Of a DNA stretch of 64,000 bases, positions 61,971-64,000 are shown piece after piece. The position numbers were made by a program, and so were the translations under genes. The DNA lies in the NCBI RefSeq assembly GCF_006543045.1, contig NZ_RBZW01000055.1:147526-211525 (forward strand). Direction: 5' to 3'. The stretch's first letter is position 1. Each line of letters opens with the position of its first letter. This stretch comes from Salinadaptatus halalkaliphilus. GTDB taxonomy: Archaea > Halobacteriota > Halobacteria > Halobacteriales > Natrialbaceae. The notes beneath the pieces were generated by a model. That model had not been told where the DNA came from, searched no databases, and saw only the letters and a list, made by a program, of their open reading frames with translations.

Positions 61971-62050
61971 TACGGATTGCTGTAACGATTTACCGGCGCA
62001 ACCGCGACCCGGACGGCGGTTGCGCCGGAAATGACTTACAGTAAACCGTA
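61971..62050 (-). repeat. MITE-A element, copy A11
   Basis: 80 bp, TACGGATTGCTGTAACGATT ... TACAGTAAACCGTA, loop GACCCGGACG, flanks TCA at 61968-61970 and 62051-62053. Opposite orientation to copies A3, A6, A7 and A9. It lies 91 bp upstream of the cheC start. Confidence 0.88.
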
Positions 62051-62141
62051 TCACTCCCGGGTTCCAAAAAATAGATTACCGAACCGACCGATGGCCGTGG
62101 TATGTCACGACTCGTCTGTCAGTTTGTCGGGGGCTAACGCG

Positions 62142-63344
62142 ATGGAAATCGATATTCACTCACTCGAGACGTACAACGAGTTGGCTCGAGACGGCGCCGA
62201 ATCCGCAGCCGATGCGCTGACGGAACTGGCGGGGGTCCAGACGCGCGTCGAGGTGACCGACGTCTCGTTGCAGTCGCCGTCGGATCTGGCCTACGCGTTC
62301 GGCGATCGCACCTTTGCCGGCGTCCAGGTGTCACTCGGCGACCCGTTGTCCGGGGAAACGGTGCTCGCTTTCGACGAGGGCAGCCGAGAGGCGATCGCTG
62401 ACGAACTCGTTCCGGCAGCCGGTCCGGATCGGGCCGAAAGCGCCATCGTCGAAGTCGCGAACATCATGGTAAACGGCTTCGTCGGCGGGTGGGCGGACCA
62501 CCTCGAGACGAAAGTCGACCTCACGCCACCGACCGCCGTCGAGGGAAGGGGTGTCGACGTCCTCCCGGAGACGGTGACCGCGACCGACGACTCCGCCTTC
62601 GTCTTTCGAAGCCGCGTCGATATCGTCGGTGCGGATGTCGACTTCCGACTCCTGCTTGTCCCGGAACGCGACTCGCTCGCTCGTCTGCTGTCGGAGCGCA
62701 CCGCTGGTGGGATCTCCCTCGAGAAACTCGAGGTGTTCACCGAGATGACCGAACGCGGGGCGACGAGAGCCGCCGACAGCCTCACCGCGATGACCGACCT
62801 CGATGTCGACGTCGAGGTAAACCGGTTGAACTTCACACCCATGCCAGACATTCCTGTGCAGGTGGGTGACGGCCGACGAGTCGGGACCGTCGTCGAGTAT
62901 ACGGGGACGCCGAGTGGCTATCTGGCGGTGTTGTTCGATCCGCCGTCGGCCCGAACCAGCGTCGATGCGCTCTTACCGACGGGACTGGAATCCGCGGCGG
63001 GCTGGTCCGAAACCGAACGAGAAGCGCTGGAGGAACTCTGTAACGTCGCCGTCAGCGGCTTTCTCGACGGCTGGGCGAACGTCCTCGAGACGTCGATCAA
63101 ACACTCGCCACCCTCGTTTATCGACGATATGGGATCGTCGATCGTCAGCCCGATCGTCGCCGATATCGCCCGGTCGGGCAACTACGCGTTCGTTCTCGAC
63201 TCCGCGATCGAAGCCGCCGACAACGAGCCGGTTCGCTGCCAGCTGTTTGCACTCCCTCATCCCGACGAACTCGAGACAGCCCTCGAACAACTGTTGATCG
63301 ATCGCGCCGAGAAGACGAGAGCCGACCCCAGCGACATCTTCTAG
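62142..63344 (+). CDS. cheC: CheC-like phosphatase with two tandem CheC units
   Basis: 400 aa. Two similar halves each contain a CheC-type helix (YNELARDGAESAADALTELAG; FTEMTERGATRAADSLTAM) and a second active-site helix (AIVEVANIMVNGFVGGWADHLE; ALEELCNVAVSGFLDGWANVLE) with the E-x-x-N pattern that binds phospho-CheY. CheC works with CheD to control CheY-P levels. Tandem CheC fusions are longer than the usual 200 aa. Convergent with cheD; both stops share CTAG. Start ATG at 62142 (MEIDIHSLE) is chosen over in-frame 62031 and 62091. Confidence 0.85.
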   Translation: MEIDIHSLETYNELARDGAESAADALTELAGVQTRVEVTDVSLQSPSDLAYAFGDRTFAGVQVSLGDPLSGETVLAFDEGSREAIADELVPAAGPDRAESAIVEVANIMVNGFVGGWADHLETKVDLTPPTAVEGRGVDVLPETVTATDDSAFVFRSRVDIVGADVDFRLLLVPERDSLARLLSERTAGGISLEKLEVFTEMTERGATRAADSLTAMTDLDVDVEVNRLNFTPMPDIPVQVGDGRRVGTVVEYTGTPSGYLAVLFDPPSARTSVDALLPTGLESAAGWSETEREALEELCNVAVSGFLDGWANVLETSIKHSPPSFIDDMGSSIVSPIVADIARSGNYAFVLDSAIEAADNEPVRCQLFALPHPDELETALEQLLIDRAEKTRADPSDIF

Positions 63345-63832
63345 TATCGCCGACGGTCGCCGCTTGCGGTCTTGATCACAAGCTCGCCGGTTCCGGGCAG
63401 GAACGTCACCATCCGCCCGGTGGTTCCGCCGACATCGGCATCCCGGATCGGAATCCCTCGCGCCTCGAGCAGACTGCGAGCAGCGTCGACGTTTCGGTCG
63501 CCGATCGGTCGGTCGAAGCTATCGAACTCGAGCATCTTCGCGCCGCCGGCGAGTTTGCTCCAGGTGCGTGAGAGGTGTCCACCCTCAGCTGTAAACGCCT
63601 CGAGCAGTGTATCGATCCCCGAATCGGCGAACTTCGCCGGTGGTGCTCGGGTCGTGTTTTCGTTTTCGGTCGGAAGCATGAAGTGTAACAACCCGCTGAC
63701 GGCCGCCCGCTCGTCGTGGATCGCGACGACGACACAGGAGCCGACGCCGCTCGTCCGAAGCGGTTGCTCGTCGGTCGAAAGCGCATACTCCGCGACGCCG
63801 ACCGGAATCGGGCTAGATTCGGATTCGCTCAC
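63341..63832 (-). CDS. cheD: Chemoreceptor glutamine deamidase CheD
   Basis: 163 aa from GTG at 63832. Signature GVGSCVVVAIHD has the catalytic Cys in a GSC motif; VSGLLHFMLP has the catalytic His; KLAGGAKMLEFD is the Thr/Lys-type loop. CheD deamidates Gln in transducers and binds CheC. It overlaps the CheC stop by 4 bp in a convergent layout, and the two would normally interact. Longer ORF start at 63997 is rejected on composition. Confidence 0.9.
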   Translation of the reverse strand: MSESESSPIPVGVAEYALSTDEQPLRTSGVGSCVVVAIHDERAAVSGLLHFMLPTENENTTRAPPAKFADSGIDTLLEAFTAEGGHLSRTWSKLAGGAKMLEFDSFDRPIGDRNVDAARSLLEARGIPIRDADVGGTTGRMVTFLPGTGELVIKTASGDRRRY

Positions 63833-64000
63833 GTATCTCCCTCTGACACAACCGCACTCGACTCCACATCGTCGGTTCGGGATCGTATGACTTCCGGCCG
63901 TTTGACCGTTCCAATTTTCAGTAGCTTTCAGTAGTACACCGTAAGAAACGGATACACTGTTGGACGACTGGGCCGCGTCCATCACTCCCATCCGCATTCG

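Noticed and set aside
62102..62140. 11-codon ORF (ATG to TAA) just before cheC
   Set aside because: Too short and with no attenuator or leader features; likely chance.
1..64000. CRISPR arrays, tRNA/rRNA genes, transposase genes
   Set aside because: No regularly spaced direct repeats, no tRNA T-arm/acceptor sets and no DDE or serine recombinase signature were found; the MITE families are dispersed, not clustered arrays.

Overview
The window comes from a halophilic archaeon, class Halobacteria. The DNA is GC-rich and full of CTCGAG, nearly every protein is strongly acidic, and exported proteins carry twin-arginine plus lipobox signals. Many genes have little or no 5' leader, and Htr-type chemotaxis transducers are present. 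A Natrinema/Haloterrigena-like (Natrialbales) source is my inference. No rRNA, tRNA, CRISPR array or transposase gene was found.

Layout. 1-2.4 kb: gene tail, gamma-carbonic-anhydrase-like protein, EngB GTPase. 2.7-10.3 kb: five-gene oligopeptide ABC transporter operon (binding protein, two permeases, two ATPases) plus a small membrane protein. 10.4-17.8 kb: housekeeping and small-molecule enzymes (MBL hydrolase, Nudix, GNAT, hydroxyacid dehydrogenase, UspA, serine hydrolase, MATE pump). 18-25 kb: two RHH/PIN toxin-antitoxin modules (one toxin frameshifted) around a MoeA-PBP fusion, a Bat-type regulator and a DHH phosphoesterase. 26-32 kb: membrane-anchored Mrr-like nuclease, flavodoxin, sensor-domain membrane proteins, a wHTH/membrane-protein operon and a 47-residue zinc-ribbon protein. 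32-38 kb: frameshifted FAD oxidoreductase, DUF4097 lipoprotein, RND exporter. 38-49 kb: ValRS, an unusual lower-GC membrane protein, a soluble PAS transducer, PdxS, homoserine kinase. 49-56 kb: a large transducer divergent from two paralogous lipoprotein binding proteins, resembling the BasT/BasB chemosensory arrangement. 57-61 kb: FAD/NAD oxidoreductase plus NrfD membrane subunit, and a divergent triose-phosphate-isomerase-like protein. 62-64 kb: convergent tandem CheC and CheD.

The most unusual content is two families of non-coding palindromic elements, called MITE-A (about 58-93 bp, ends TACGG...CCGTA) and MITE-B (about 108 bp, ends TACTG...CAGTA). Nine of the eleven intact or near-intact A copies have matching 3-bp flanks of the form TNA (TCA, TGA or TAA) on both sides; so do two of three B copies. 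This reads as a target-site duplication. One A copy is nested inside another. One splits a small two-helix membrane-protein gene whose frame is restored exactly by removing the element plus one TCA. Four sit in TGA stop codons, which the duplication regenerates. One lies between a promoter and the start codon of a flavoprotein gene. Together these indicate recent mobility, although no transposase is encoded here.

Several genes carry single-base frameshifts (PIN toxin, FAD oxidoreductase, possibly a lipoprotein and a small conserved gene). They may be real decay or sequencing errors.
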